Part shown: piece by piece, positions 53,625-63,719 of the stretch | Layout of the letters: each line of letters starts with the position of its first letter | Position numbering within the stretch: the first letter of the stretch is position 1 | Origin: Bacteroides propionicifaciens DSM 19291 = JCM 14649 | GTDB lineage: Bacteria; Bacteroidota; Bacteroidia; Bacteroidales; Bacteroidaceae | Direction of reading: 5' to 3' | Length of the DNA: 64,000 bases | Assembly (NCBI RefSeq): GCF_000375405.1 | Contig: NZ_AQWS01000006.1 | Location: 23,931-87,930 of the forward strand | Position numbers and translations under genes: made by a program | The notes under the pieces: generated by a model | What the model saw: the letters and a program-made list of their open reading frames with translations, nothing else | What the model was told of the DNA's origin: nothing | Databases searched by the model: none

Positions 53625-55358
53625 ATGGATGTAAAAGATACCGATAAAGAGTCAATGACGGGTAGTGAGGCTTTAGTAAATTCCTTACTTGCTGCGGGTG
53701 TGGATACTATTTTTGGGTATCCAGGTGGAGCTATTATGCCGGTGTTTGATGCACTTTATCACCACAAAAAAGAGTTGAACCATATTCTTGTTCGTCATGA
53801 GCAGGGTGCGATTCATGCAGCTCAGGGTTATGCTAGAGCTTCAGGCCAAGTTGGAGTAACATTGGTTACATCTGGTCCGGGTGCTACGAATTTGATTACT
53901 GGCTTAACCGATGCGATGATGGACAGTACACCGCTGGTTGTAATTTCGGGGCAAGTCAATTCGAAGCTCTTAGGATCGGATGCTTTTCAGGAGGCCGATG
54001 TAATCAGTTTGGCACTTCCCGTAACTAAGTGGGTTGTGCAGGTGCGTAGAGCAGAAGATATTGCAACAGCCATTTCGAAGGCTTTTTACATTGCTTCGAC
54101 TGGTCGACCAGGGCCAGTATTGCTCGACATCACTAAGGATGCACAGATTAATAGTTGTCAGTTTTCGTATGCCCCAACTACTTATCTGAGGAGTTATATG
54201 CCTGTTCCCGAAACAGCTGCTCATCAGATAGCTCAGGCTGCAGAGTTGATTAATTCGGCTAAACGACCATTAGTTTTACTAGGTCAAGGTGTATTATTAG
54301 GTAAGGCAGAACAAGAGGTCTTGGAGTTCTTAGAAAAGGGCGATCTTCCTTTTGCTTCGACCATGCTTGGGCTTTCGGCTATCCCCTCAAATCATCCACT
54401 CAATTTTGGTATGCTTGGCATGCATGGCAATGTATCTCCCAATATGAATACCAATGCGTGTGATGTGCTCATTGCAATAGGTATGCGTTTTGACGACCGA
54501 GTAACGGGTAGTTTAGACTCTTATGCTCCTCAGGCTAAGGTGGTTCATTTTGATATCGACTTAGCAGAACTCAATAAGAATGTAATTTGTGAAGTTACTG
54601 TTCCTGGTAACGTGAAGCAGACCATTCCACAAGTGACAACTCTGTTAAAAGCCGGCAATCACTCTGCGTGGAAGGAGAGTTTTTCTCCTTGGGATACGCA
54701 AGAGTTTGATGAGGTTATTGCAGGTGAATTATTTCCTAATACACCAGCCTTAAAAATGGGAGAGGTGGTGCATCACATTACACAGGCTACTCAAAACAAA
54801 GCAATCTGTGTAACCGATGTTGGTCAGAATCAAATGATGAGTGCGCGTTATTTTAAATTCACGGAGCCGCGAAGCCTGATTACTTCAGGTGGTCTTGGCA
54901 CCATGGGGTTTGGATTGCCTGCTGGGATTGGTGCAAAGTTTGGGGCTCCCGATCGTACGGTTTGCATTTTTGTAGGTGATGGAGGTCTGCAAATGACGCT
55001 TCAAGAGTTTGGTACTATCATGCAGTATAACCTCAATGTAAAGATCATCTTGCTTAATAATAACTTCTTGGGCATGGTACGCCAATGGCAAGAGATGTTC
55101 TTTGAGAATCGCTATTCCGAAACCGAGATGGTTAATCCTGATTTTATCAAGATAGCCGAAGCCTATCGAATCAAGAGCAGAAAAGTAAGTCAGCGGAGCG
55201 AGTTAGATGAGGCTGTTCGGGAAATGTTAGCCCACGATGGAGCCTATTTCCTTGAAGCTGTAGTCGAGAACAAAGGGATGGTATTCCCCATGATACCTGC
55301 TGATAGTTGTGTGACAAATATAATTCTTAAACCTTCTTTGCAAGAAAAAGAAAAATGA
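53625..55358 (+). CDS. ilvB: Acetolactate synthase large subunit
   Basis: ThDP enzyme making acetolactate and acetohydroxybutyrate. 577 residues; FGYPGGAIMPVFDAL, catalytic Glu59 in VRHEQGA, FAD-region elements in the middle domain and the ThDP motif GDGGLQMTLQEF...NNNFLGMVRQWQ. Seven bases separate its stop from ilvN. Confidence 0.97.
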   Translation: MDVKDTDKESMTGSEALVNSLLAAGVDTIFGYPGGAIMPVFDALYHHKKELNHILVRHEQGAIHAAQGYARASGQVGVTLVTSGPGATNLITGLTDAMMDSTPLVVISGQVNSKLLGSDAFQEADVISLALPVTKWVVQVRRAEDIATAISKAFYIASTGRPGPVLLDITKDAQINSCQFSYAPTTYLRSYMPVPETAAHQIAQAAELINSAKRPLVLLGQGVLLGKAEQEVLEFLEKGDLPFASTMLGLSAIPSNHPLNFGMLGMHGNVSPNMNTNACDVLIAIGMRFDDRVTGSLDSYAPQAKVVHFDIDLAELNKNVICEVTVPGNVKQTIPQVTTLLKAGNHSAWKESFSPWDTQEFDEVIAGELFPNTPALKMGEVVHHITQATQNKAICVTDVGQNQMMSARYFKFTEPRSLITSGGLGTMGFGLPAGIGAKFGAPDRTVCIFVGDGGLQMTLQEFGTIMQYNLNVKIILLNNNFLGMVRQWQEMFFENRYSETEMVNPDFIKIAEAYRIKSRKVSQRSELDEAVREMLAHDGAYFLEAVVENKGMVFPMIPADSCVTNIILKPSLQEKEK

Positions 55359-55364
55359 TGACCT

Positions 55365-55913
55365 ATGAACGATAAAACATTATATACCCTGACGGTATTC
55401 TCTGAAAACACGGTAGGGGTATTGAGTCAAATAGCTGCAATATTTACACGCAGACAACTCAACATTGAGACCTTGTCTGTTTCTCCTTCGGCAATTGATG
55501 GGATACATAAGTTTACTATAACCACTTATGCCGAAGAAGAGCGAACATTAGAAAAACTGATCACGCAGATTGATAAACGTGTAGATATCCTCAAGGCTTT
55601 TTACAATACAGATGAAGAACTGATTTTTCAGGAGTTGGCACTCTATAAAATCAAAACAGAGAAGTTTTTGGAGTCGAGCTGTGTAGAGCAAATTGTCCGT
55701 GAGCATCATGCTCTAATCCTTGATATAAGTGAGCACGCTACTGTAATCCAAAAGACAGGACATTATCAAGAGACACAAGCACTCTTTGACGAGCTGTCTA
55801 AAGAGATTGGTGTATTACAGTTTATCCGCTCAGGAAGAGTCGGAATAACAAAATCAAAAAATGAACGATTGAGTGAGATTCTAGCTCATCGTGAATCCTT
55901 ATTAGTAGAATGA
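55365..55913 (+). CDS. ilvN: Acetolactate synthase regulatory subunit
   Basis: 182 residues with an N-terminal ACT domain (about 5-80: TLTVFSENTVGVLSQIAAIF..NIETLSVSP) that in the family binds valine and controls IlvB, followed by a C-terminal domain ending at GRVGITKSK. Longer than E. coli IlvN and closer to IlvH-type regulators. Confidence 0.95.
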   Translation: MNDKTLYTLTVFSENTVGVLSQIAAIFTRRQLNIETLSVSPSAIDGIHKFTITTYAEEERTLEKLITQIDKRVDILKAFYNTDEELIFQELALYKIKTEKFLESSCVEQIVREHHALILDISEHATVIQKTGHYQETQALFDELSKEIGVLQFIRSGRVGITKSKNERLSEILAHRESLLVE

Positions 55914-55951
55914 AATATCTTTTTTATAAACCATATTAAACAAACGAAATT

Positions 55952-56998
55952 ATGGCTGTTTTAAATTTTGGCGGTGTAGACGAAAAAGTAATGACCCGCG
56001 ACGAATTCCCACTTAGTAAAGCACAAGAAATCCTTAAAGATGAAACAGTAGCTGTTATTGGCTACGGAGTTCAAGGACCTGGTCAGGCACTAAACTTAAA
56101 GGACAACGGAATCCGTGTGATTGTTGGTCAGCGAAAAGATAGTCCTACTTGGGACAAAGCTGTTGCTGATGGTTGGGTACCAGGAGAAACTCTTTTTGAG
56201 ATTGAAGAAGCTTGCCAGCGCGGTACAATTATCCAGTATTTGTTGTCAGATGCGGCACAAATTATGGTTTGGCCTTCTGTTAAGAAGCAACTTACAGCAG
56301 GTAAAGCACTTTATTTCTCTCATGGTTTTGGTATCACTTATAAAGAGCGTACTAATATTGTACCTCCTGCTGATGTAGATGTGATCTTAGTGGCTCCTAA
56401 AGGGTCGGGCACAAGTTTGAGAAAGATGTTCCTCGAAGGACGTGGTTTAAACTCAAGCTATGCGATTTTCCAAGATGCAACGGGTAGAGCTTTTGAGCGT
56501 ACTATTGCTTTGGGAATCGCTATTGGGTCGGGTTACCTCTTCGAAACTACTTTCCAACGTGAGGTGTATTCAGACCTTACAGGTGAGCGTGGTACGTTGA
56601 TGGGAGCAATCCAAGGTTTGCTTCAGGCACAGTATGAAGTGTTGCGTGAGAACGGGCATACTCCATCTGAGGCTTTCAATGAGACTGTCGAAGAGCTGAC
56701 CCAATCGTTAATGCCTCTATTTGCTGAGAATGGAATGGATTGGATGTATGCCAACTGTTCGACTACGGCACAGCGTGGAGCCTTAGATTGGATGACTCCT
56801 TTCTATAAAGCAACTAAACCAGTATTCGAAGAGCTTTATGAAGAAGTTGCTTCGGGTCGAGAAGCTCAACGATCTATCGATTCGAACTCTCAATCAGACT
56901 ATCGTGTCAAACTTAATGAAGAGTTAAAAGCTTTGCGTGAGAGCGAAATGTGGTTAACAGGTGCTGTAGTGCGCAAGTTGAGACCGGATAATAAGTAA
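55952..56998 (+). CDS. ilvC: Ketol-acid reductoisomerase
   Basis: Isomerises and reduces acetohydroxyacids. 348 residues, class I length. Rossmann motif GYGVQGPGQA (37-46), cofactor-loop segment VGQRKDSPTW, and the knotted C-terminal domain with FQREVYSDLTGERG metal ligands (Asp/Glu). Last gene of the operon; a 38-bp gap separates it from ilvN. Confidence 0.96.
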   Translation: MAVLNFGGVDEKVMTRDEFPLSKAQEILKDETVAVIGYGVQGPGQALNLKDNGIRVIVGQRKDSPTWDKAVADGWVPGETLFEIEEACQRGTIIQYLLSDAAQIMVWPSVKKQLTAGKALYFSHGFGITYKERTNIVPPADVDVILVAPKGSGTSLRKMFLEGRGLNSSYAIFQDATGRAFERTIALGIAIGSGYLFETTFQREVYSDLTGERGTLMGAIQGLLQAQYEVLRENGHTPSEAFNETVEELTQSLMPLFAENGMDWMYANCSTTAQRGALDWMTPFYKATKPVFEELYEEVASGREAQRSIDSNSQSDYRVKLNEELKALRESEMWLTGAVVRKLRPDNK

Positions 56999-57027
56999 AC
57001 TCTCTTTTTGGAGATGTAACTATTTAA

Positions 57028-57079
57028 TAATAAACCTCAATATAAAGTTGTAATAACTACTTAATATTGAGGTTTATTA
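57028..57079 (+). terminator. Probable terminator of the leu/ilv operon
   Basis: Perfect 16-bp inverted repeat (57028-57043 with 57064-57079; arm TAATAAACCTCAATAT), 20-nt loop; the following T-tract is weak. Confidence 0.65.
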
Positions 57080-57199
57080 GTTCGTCATAAATATTAAATC
57101 TGGAATGTTATTTTAGTCTCTTTTTTGTAAACTAAACAGTTAATTATCTGTTATACTACTTGAATAGGTTATTAGTAATTTTTAATAAAAAAGAAGACT

Positions 57200-57778
57200 A
57201 TGGAAATTAATATTTTCGAAAAGTTTCGTCGCAAAGCACATTATTGGTGGGTTGGGCTCTTAATTGGCTTGCTTATGTTAGGAGTTGGCATTTGGAGTTT
57301 AACGGTTCCTGCAGCTACTCTAGTGACATTAAATATTGTCTTTATTGTTAGCTTTATTGTGGGAGGTATAGGTGATATATTTTATGCTTTCTATACTCGT
57401 AAAGATCGACACGATTGGGGTTGGATTTTAGTTCAAGGTATCGTTAGTTTGGCCTTGGGTATTGTCTTGGCAGCTAATCCACTAGAGAGCGTTTATGTTC
57501 TCCTGTTCTATGTAGGCTTCTGGATGATGTTCCAATCTGTAATGATGGTTAGTTCGTCATTCTCTATGAAACGTGTGAACTGGAGTGGATGGGGTTGGAT
57601 GTTAGTTTTGGGTATAATTGGGTTTATTTTCTCGTTCATACTTATTTCTAATCCAGCTGTAGCAACAGTCTTTGTTGTAACACTGTTCTCGTATGCTTTG
57701 ATACTTTACGGATGCGCAAGGGTTTTCTTTGCCTTCAAGTTACGTACTTTGCACAAGGAGTTTCTAGAAGAGGTATAA
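57200..57778 (+). CDS. HdeD/DUF308-family membrane protein
   Basis: 192 residues, six membrane helices in two similar halves, with the family's WWVGLLIGLLMLGVGIW and GWILVQGIVSLALGIVLAANP segments. E. coli HdeD is linked to acid resistance; here the role is inferred only from family. Stand-alone gene with a strong bidirectional terminator. Confidence 0.87.
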   Translation: MEINIFEKFRRKAHYWWVGLLIGLLMLGVGIWSLTVPAATLVTLNIVFIVSFIVGGIGDIFYAFYTRKDRHDWGWILVQGIVSLALGIVLAANPLESVYVLLFYVGFWMMFQSVMMVSSSFSMKRVNWSGWGWMLVLGIIGFIFSFILISNPAVATVFVVTLFSYALILYGCARVFFAFKLRTLHKEFLEEV

Positions 57779-57803
57779 TCGAATTTTGAACTTGTGAGTT
57801 CTA

Positions 57804-57847
57804 ATAAATAATGGCGGCTAGATGAAGATCTAGCCGCCATTATTTAT
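57804..57847. terminator. Bidirectional terminator
   Basis: Perfect 20-bp inverted repeat (57804-57823 with 57828-57847), loop GAAG, between convergent genes. Confidence 0.92.
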
Positions 57848-57863
57848 ACTCTTATGGAACAAG

Positions 57864-58142
57864 TTAAACTATCGACAAGAGTAGATTTTCATCTACTGTG
57901 AAGATACTTTCTCTGTGTGCGCAAGCTTCGCATAGTGGAATGATATATTCCTTTTTATCTTTCGAATCTACTTTGAGTACATGAGCCGTTTCTACTTTCT
58001 CTTGTCTTGTGGTTGTATTGCATGCTGGGCAATTAATGACCAGTTGGATTTTATGCTTGTTCTTTACCCAATATTCAGTCCATGAGCGAAAACCTTTTGG
58101 GTATTCATTATTGTCAGGGCCAAGAATGTTTTTTACTTTCAT
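57864..58142 (-). CDS. Small protein with two CxxC pairs, unknown
   Basis: 92 residues with CPAC and CEAC about 30 residues apart, the spacing of a zinc ribbon. The N-terminal half is basic and aromatic (GFRSWTEYWVKNKHK). No signal peptide, so cytoplasmic. Family not recognised; a nucleic-acid or protein-binding zinc protein is plausible. Confidence 0.6.
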   Translation of the reverse strand: MKVKNILGPDNNEYPKGFRSWTEYWVKNKHKIQLVINCPACNTTTRQEKVETAHVLKVDSKDKKEYIIPLCEACAHRESIFTVDENLLLSIV

Positions 58143-58354
58143 TGGATTACAATTTTAATGATTAATAGATCTATTGACAACCCGCTAAGGACGTATCTAA
58201 TGGGGTTACAATAATTTCATTTTGAAATCACGATAATATACTAATAATTAATGGTTTTATCAACGTAAGAGACAACTATTATTTAATTTTACTCGTAGTT
58301 TTATCCAATAGGGAGGGTGGGGCTAAAGTTAATATATGGGTTGAGAAGTCTCTA

Positions 58355-58392
58355 AAGGAGCCCTACCATAACTTAATATAGTAGGGCTCGTA
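58355..58392 (-). terminator. Terminator of the DUF4091 gene
   Basis: Inverted repeat GAGCCCTAC / GTAGGGCTC with a 14-nt loop, downstream of the minus-strand stop at 58415; on that strand it is followed by CTTTAG, a weak tail. Confidence 0.6.
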
Positions 58393-58414
58393 AAACAGGA
58401 TAAAATGATTTTGC

Positions 58415-60001
58415 CTAAGAAGATTTACTTAGAGCGTGTTCGTTTGTTATTTTGTTAAGTAGTGCTTTAGCTTTGTCGAGCATTTCCACATAATTATCTG
58501 GATGAAATATTTTAAATGTTGCTAGAGTTGCGTCAAGCTCTTTAAGTATCTCAGGGGCTTTAGGATTAGACGATTGAGCTAACTTGTTACGTAAGATTTT
58601 GATCTTTTCAATACTTTGAATACCCTCAACCAATTTTTCAAAACGAATAGAACTCCTAGCATCAGGATAAACCATATATGTATCACCAGCTGGCCAGTTG
58701 CTTAAGCGCGAGTCTCTTAGAGGGTATTCTGTCCATGCATTGTAAGACCAACTTGAGAAGCCATCTTGGTTGTCAGTATAAGTTATACCCAATTCAGGAG
58801 CTTCTTTTTGCAACATTGCAAGGGTTAACTCCAACTCATCTGAATTGTGCTTATTTAGTGCTATATTAGTGATATTTAGCCATCCTTTTTGGGATAAATG
58901 TTCTTTGAAGCTTGCAAAGAAACTATGCCATAGCTCATTGAATATTTCAGTTCCAGGGTTAGCTTGGACAGTCACATACTCATTAGTCTTAGTATCTAAA
59001 TAGTGGAGGTCATTATTGTAAGGCAACACAGAGTAGCAATTGATCATTTTAGTTATGCCTTGGTTGATCATGAATTGTACCCACTTGTCGAAAATAGTGT
59101 AGTCGTAAGTCCAAGTGCTATCTTCATTCTTAGTCCAAGTAATCATGTCGGGATAGGCATCGTAAGCTTGGTTGTTCCAAGGATCTTTATTTAATGTTGT
59201 TGTAATTACTTTTTGGCTTGCGTTGGCAAGCATCTTCATGAGTGGTTTCATCGCTTCGAAGTGAGCCTCGCTCCAAACCTCCACACCTGCAGTTCGTGCT
59301 ACTGCAGCAGGATGCTGCTTAAGATCTAGATGGTAAGTCCATTTGCTTGGCTCAGGAAGTTTTTCATTTTGAACTTCAACTTCTATGTTGAAATTCTTTG
59401 ATTTACAATCTTTAGCCTTAACCTCTATTGTTGCGGTATAAGTCCCAGCAGGAGTCCCCTGGGGTATTGTTATTGAAACCCATAGTGGGCGAACAGTATT
59501 AGCATCAATGTCTATGATATTGATATTATCTAATATATCGGCAGCCAATAATTGTTGCGTTACGTTGTCTTTATGTTTGTCAGTCATAACATAACGCACA
59601 AATCTAATATTTGAAATTGAAGAGGGAAGTGTGTGATTGGGCGCTTGGAAATCGGTGATGTCGAACTCCACATCTTTTATATCTTGTGTTGTCCAAAGCA
59701 ATATTTGAGCCGATAAACGCTCTCCTTGCCAGCCCATGACACGCATAGTTGTTAGTGGCTCTCCAACTTTCGGCTCTACAGACTTATCATATATATTGTT
59801 GGTACTCACAAAAGATGCATTTAAGCCTTCAGAAGTTGAAGTCCATTGTGAAACTGAATCAAGCATGGGATCTGCCATTTCGGTGAATGTGCTGCTTTTT
59901 CTTGCTTTAGGTTCATTTTTTGACTGTTGGCAGCTTGTCATAAATAGAGTTGCGAGAGTCAGGGTTGAGGCCAGTATTATATTGATAGCTCGTTTGTACA
60001 T
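58415..60001 (-). CDS. DUF4091/glycoside-hydrolase-like lipoprotein
   Basis: 528 residues. Lipobox FMTSC with lipidation at Cys24, a beta-sandwich N-terminal part (about 60-215), a central barrel-like region, and the C-terminal DUF4091 signature RDSRLSNWPAGDTYMVYPDARSSIRFEKLVEGIQ (positions shown by RDSRLSNWPAGD and RSSIRFEKL). Surface or periplasmic polysaccharide-related protein; substrate and catalytic residues are not established. Single gene, no SusCD pair nearby. Confidence 0.8.
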   Translation of the reverse strand: MYKRAINIILASTLTLATLFMTSCQQSKNEPKARKSSTFTEMADPMLDSVSQWTSTSEGLNASFVSTNNIYDKSVEPKVGEPLTTMRVMGWQGERLSAQILLWTTQDIKDVEFDITDFQAPNHTLPSSISNIRFVRYVMTDKHKDNVTQQLLAADILDNINIIDIDANTVRPLWVSITIPQGTPAGTYTATIEVKAKDCKSKNFNIEVEVQNEKLPEPSKWTYHLDLKQHPAAVARTAGVEVWSEAHFEAMKPLMKMLANASQKVITTTLNKDPWNNQAYDAYPDMITWTKNEDSTWTYDYTIFDKWVQFMINQGITKMINCYSVLPYNNDLHYLDTKTNEYVTVQANPGTEIFNELWHSFFASFKEHLSQKGWLNITNIALNKHNSDELELTLAMLQKEAPELGITYTDNQDGFSSWSYNAWTEYPLRDSRLSNWPAGDTYMVYPDARSSIRFEKLVEGIQSIEKIKILRNKLAQSSNPKAPEILKELDATLATFKIFHPDNYVEMLDKAKALLNKITNEHALSKSS

Positions 60002-60448
60002 TTGTTGCTAAGTTTGTTAGTTGCGGATTGTAGCTTTATTTGTAAAATAAACTCTACAATAGCAAAGATACTTTATATAGTTGGTTTTACTAAGTATAAG
60101 TGTGACCAAAAAGAACAGAGCTTATCCTAGCTTTATTCTTCTTCCAAGCTAGAGTTAAAGTGATTTTATAGAGATTAACTAATCAATCTATTCTTGCTCA
60201 AAAGCAAGAAATTATGTGATTGAAATTAAGTTTCTAGTCTGTCCTTTTCTTGAAACCAGCTAAGAGCTTAAAGGCTTATTGAAAGGTTTTAATCTGTAAT
60301 AATTGGGCTGTTTATTGTAAGATGGGTATTGATAAGTAAGATAATAAGCCCTGTTATGGAATTTAAACAAACTAGTATTATTTTATCTTAATTAAAGGTG
60401 TTAAAATTTAATCCTAGTTTTGCATTAGCTGAATTCGTTTTTAATTGC

Positions 60449-60579
60449 TAATTTTGTGGTTCATTCAAAAAGGGGCAAAAGCTTCCTAGTTCTAAGTCAC
60501 GTTAAGTGTAATATTACTGACAAGATTTTGTTTTAATACATTGGCCTTAGGTTTTATTGTTTTACATATAAAATCTTGT
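60449..60579 (+). promoter_or_regulatory. pflB promoter and structured 5' leader
   Basis: TAATTTTG at 60449-60456 fits TAnnTTTG exactly; the -33 is weak. About 65 bp further on, ACAAGATTTT (60520-60529) and AAAATCTTGT (60570-60579) form a perfect 10-bp inverted repeat across a 40-nt loop. The transcript would have a leader of about 200 nt. The rest of the 60002-60662 gap holds nothing recognisable. Confidence 0.45.
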
Positions 60580-60662
60580 TGAAATGGCTTAGTTTGACAT
60601 TGAGTTCGATACAATAGGTATATATCGACTAAAATAATAAACTTTATAACTTAGTATACTTT

Positions 60663-62891
60663 ATGAATGCTTACGAAGGTTTTAAGATTGGTAAATGGGT
60701 AGATCAGATTGATGTAAATAACTTCATTGCTGAAAACTATACAGAATACACTGGAGACGAATCCTTTCTAGCTGGTCCTACAGCTGCTACAAAACAACTA
60801 TGGGACACCTTATCTGAGATGTTTATCATCGAAAAAGAAAAAGGTGTATATGATGCTGAAACACGCATTCCTTCACAAATCGATAGCCACGATGCTGGTT
60901 ATATCAATAAAGATTTAGAAACAATCGTAGGTTTGCAAACCGATAAACCTCTTAAGAGAGGTATCTTCCCTAATGGGGGATTGAGAATGGTTAAGCAAAG
61001 CCTTAAAGAATATGGTTACGAATTGGATAAGCAGACAGAAATGATCTTTACCAAATATCGTAAAACACATAACGAGGGTGTTTTTGCTGCCTATACTAAC
61101 AGTATAAGAAAAGCAAGATCTAACTCGATAATTACAGGTCTTCCTGATGCTTATGGCCGTGGTCGCATCATCGGAGACTATCGTCGTGTTGCTCTTTATG
61201 GTGTTGATCGTTTGATTAAACAACGTCAAGATCATTTTGCAAACACTGACCCTAAAGAAATTACTGATACTATTGCTCGTGAACGCGAGGAGCTAACAGA
61301 TCAAATCAATGCACTTAAGGCATTGAAAAGAATGGCTGCAGCCTATGGTATTGATATTTCTCAACCAGCTCAAACAGCTCAAGAGGCTATCCAATGGACT
61401 TATTTTGCTTACTTAGGTGCTATTAAAGACCAAAACGGTGCAGCAATGAGTTTAGGCCGTGTATCTACTTTCATGGATATTTACATTGAGAGAGATTTAA
61501 AGAACGGTGTAATCACAGAGGAGCAAGCTCAAGAAATGATGGACCATTTCGTAATGAAACTACGTTTGGTTCGTTTCTTACGTACTCCTGAATATGATGA
61601 ATTATTCTCAGGTGACCCAGTTTGGGTAACCGAATCAGTAGGTGGTATGACTAATGGTGGCAAATCAATGGTTACCAAAAATAGTTTCCGTCTATTGCAT
61701 ACACTCTATAACTTAGGCCCATCACCAGAGCCAAACTTAACTGTTCTTTGGAGCGAAAGTTTACCTATGAACTGGAAGAAGTATTGTGCTAAAGTTTCGA
61801 TTGACACTTCATCACTTCAGTACGAAAATGATGATTTGATGAGAGAACAATTGGGTAGCGACTACGGTATTGCTTGCTGTGTATCTCCAATGGAGATTGG
61901 TAAACAAATGCAATTCTTCGGTGCTCGTGCTAACCTGCCTAAAGCTCTTCTATACACTATCAATGGTGGTAAAGATGAGGTTAGCAAAGAACAAGTGACT
62001 CCAACTACTTACGAAAAAGTAGGAGGTGAGTATCTTGACTTTGATGAGGTTTGGACTAAGTTCGACAAAATGCTTGATTGGATTGCTGAAACTTATGTTA
62101 AAGCACTAAACGTAATCCACTACATGCACGATAAGTACTCTTACGAAGCCCTAGAAATGGCTCTTCACGATTTAGAAGTACGTCGTACACAAGCATTCGG
62201 TATTGCAGGTATCTCTATTGTTGCCGACTCTTTTGCTGCTATGAAATATGGTAAAGTAAGAGTAATTCGTGACGAAGAGGGTGATGCTGTTGACTATGTA
62301 GTTGAGAAAGAATACATCCCTTATGGTAATAACGACGACAACACCGACCAAATTGCTGTTCAAATCGTTCAGAACTTCATGAATAAAATCAGAAGTCATA
62401 AGATGTATAGAAACGCAATTCCTACACAATCTGTTTTGACCATTACTTCGAATGTAGTATACGGTAAGAAAACAGGTAACACACCTGACGGTCGTAGAGC
62501 TGGAGAGCCTTTTGGTCCTGGTGCTAACCCAATGCACGGTCGTGATACTCGTGGTGCAATTGCTTCACTATCATCTGTAGCAAAACTTCCTTTCGAAGAT
62601 GCTAATGACGGTATTTCTTATACATTTGCGATTACTCCAAGTACACTTGGTCAAGGTTCGGACGAACAAAAAGTAAACTTAGTAGGTTTGATGGATGGTT
62701 ATTTCAACCAAACAGGTCAACACCTTAATGTTAACGTGTTCGATCGTAGCTTGCTAGTTGATGCAATGGAGCATCCAGAAAAATATCCACAGTTAACAAT
62801 CCGTGTTTCTGGCTATGCTGTAAACTTTATTAAGCTTACAAAAGAGCAACAGTTGGATGTTATCAATAGAACAATTACAACTAAGTTCTAA
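60663..62891 (+). CDS. pflB: Formate C-acetyltransferase (pyruvate formate-lyase)
   Basis: Glycyl-radical enzyme converting pyruvate and CoA to acetyl-CoA and formate in anaerobic metabolism. 742 residues. Active-site Cys405-Cys406 in [11 protein letters not shown], radical Gly717 in RVSGYAVNF near the C-terminus. Its activase follows at 62977. Confidence 0.97.
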   Translation: MNAYEGFKIGKWVDQIDVNNFIAENYTEYTGDESFLAGPTAATKQLWDTLSEMFIIEKEKGVYDAETRIPSQIDSHDAGYINKDLETIVGLQTDKPLKRGIFPNGGLRMVKQSLKEYGYELDKQTEMIFTKYRKTHNEGVFAAYTNSIRKARSNSIITGLPDAYGRGRIIGDYRRVALYGVDRLIKQRQDHFANTDPKEITDTIAREREELTDQINALKALKRMAAAYGIDISQPAQTAQEAIQWTYFAYLGAIKDQNGAAMSLGRVSTFMDIYIERDLKNGVITEEQAQEMMDHFVMKLRLVRFLRTPEYDELFSGDPVWVTESVGGMTNGGKSMVTKNSFRLLHTLYNLGPSPEPNLTVLWSESLPMNWKKYCAKVSIDTSSLQYENDDLMREQLGSDYGIACCVSPMEIGKQMQFFGARANLPKALLYTINGGKDEVSKEQVTPTTYEKVGGEYLDFDEVWTKFDKMLDWIAETYVKALNVIHYMHDKYSYEALEMALHDLEVRRTQAFGIAGISIVADSFAAMKYGKVRVIRDEEGDAVDYVVEKEYIPYGNNDDNTDQIAVQIVQNFMNKIRSHKMYRNAIPTQSVLTITSNVVYGKKTGNTPDGRRAGEPFGPGANPMHGRDTRGAIASLSSVAKLPFEDANDGISYTFAITPSTLGQGSDEQKVNLVGLMDGYFNQTGQHLNVNVFDRSLLVDAMEHPEKYPQLTIRVSGYAVNFIKLTKEQQLDVINRTITTKF

Positions 62892-62913
62892 GAAAATAAA
62901 ATTTGTATAATAT

Positions 62914-62958
62914 TGAAGATAGTCGGATTGTGATATACAATTCGGCTATCTTTCTTTA
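62914..62958 (+). terminator. Partial terminator between pflB and pflA
   Basis: Inverted repeat GAAGATAGTCGGATTG / CAATTCGGCTATCTTTC with G-U pairs, followed by TTTAAT. It probably lowers pflA expression relative to pflB. Confidence 0.65.
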
Positions 62959-62976
62959 ATAGGAAAGGTAATAGAG

Positions 62977-63711
62977 ATGACTAAAGCTTATATTCATTCA
63001 TTCGAATCGTTTGGCACAAAAGATGGTCCAGGGATTCGCTTTGTTTTGTTTCTACAAGGTTGCCCCTTGCGTTGCTTGTTTTGTCATAACCCCGATACGT
63101 GGAAACGGAAAGACTTCAAGATGGAGTGGACTACCGATGAGGTTTTCAATGAGATTAAGAAAGTCAAGGGTTTTATTAAGAGTGGTGGAGTAACGGTCTC
63201 AGGAGGAGAGCCTCTAATGCAAGCTGAATTTATAGAGCAGCTGTTTGTCAAGTGTCATGAAGAAGGAATTCATACGGCTGTAGATACCTCTGGTTTTATG
63301 TTTAACGAGCAAATCAAGGCTACTCTAGCTGTTACTGACCTTGTGCTATTGGACGTAAAGCATATAGTACCCCATAAATACAAAGCATTGACAGGTCAAT
63401 CTTTAGAACCAACATTGGAGTTTCTAGAATACTTGCAGTCAATCGATAAACCAACATGGATTCGTTATGTTCTGATTCCTGGTTATACCGACGACGAGGC
63501 TGATCTAAAGGCTTGGAGCCAGAAGATTGCTACTTACTCCAATGTAGAGCGAGTAGATTTGCTTGCCTTCCATCAGATGGGGCAGTCAAAGTGGGAGCAG
63601 ATGGGCTTAAAATATGAGCTGTCTGCTATTGAGCCACCCTCAGCCGAAGAGATTGTCAGAGCTGAGACTATCATGAAGAGTTATGGCTTACCTGTTTCTC
63701 AGAGAAACTAA
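62977..63711 (+). CDS. pflA: Pyruvate formate-lyase activating enzyme
   Basis: Radical SAM enzyme that installs the glycyl radical in PflB. 244 residues; CxxxCxxC cluster at Cys29, Cys33, Cys36 (GCPLRCLFCHNPDTW), then GGVTVSGGEPLMQ as the SAM-binding GGE-type motif. Directly downstream of pflB. Confidence 0.96.
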   Translation: MTKAYIHSFESFGTKDGPGIRFVLFLQGCPLRCLFCHNPDTWKRKDFKMEWTTDEVFNEIKKVKGFIKSGGVTVSGGEPLMQAEFIEQLFVKCHEEGIHTAVDTSGFMFNEQIKATLAVTDLVLLDVKHIVPHKYKALTGQSLEPTLEFLEYLQSIDKPTWIRYVLIPGYTDDEADLKAWSQKIATYSNVERVDLLAFHQMGQSKWEQMGLKYELSAIEPPSAEEIVRAETIMKSYGLPVSQRN

Positions 63712-63719
63712 AACTATCT

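Noticed and set aside
58285..58303. Possible fourth copy of the 22-bp-period repeat (TTACTCGTAGTTTTATCC)
   Set aside because: Only one unit matches, 8 of 12 positions, and none occurs at 22-bp spacing.
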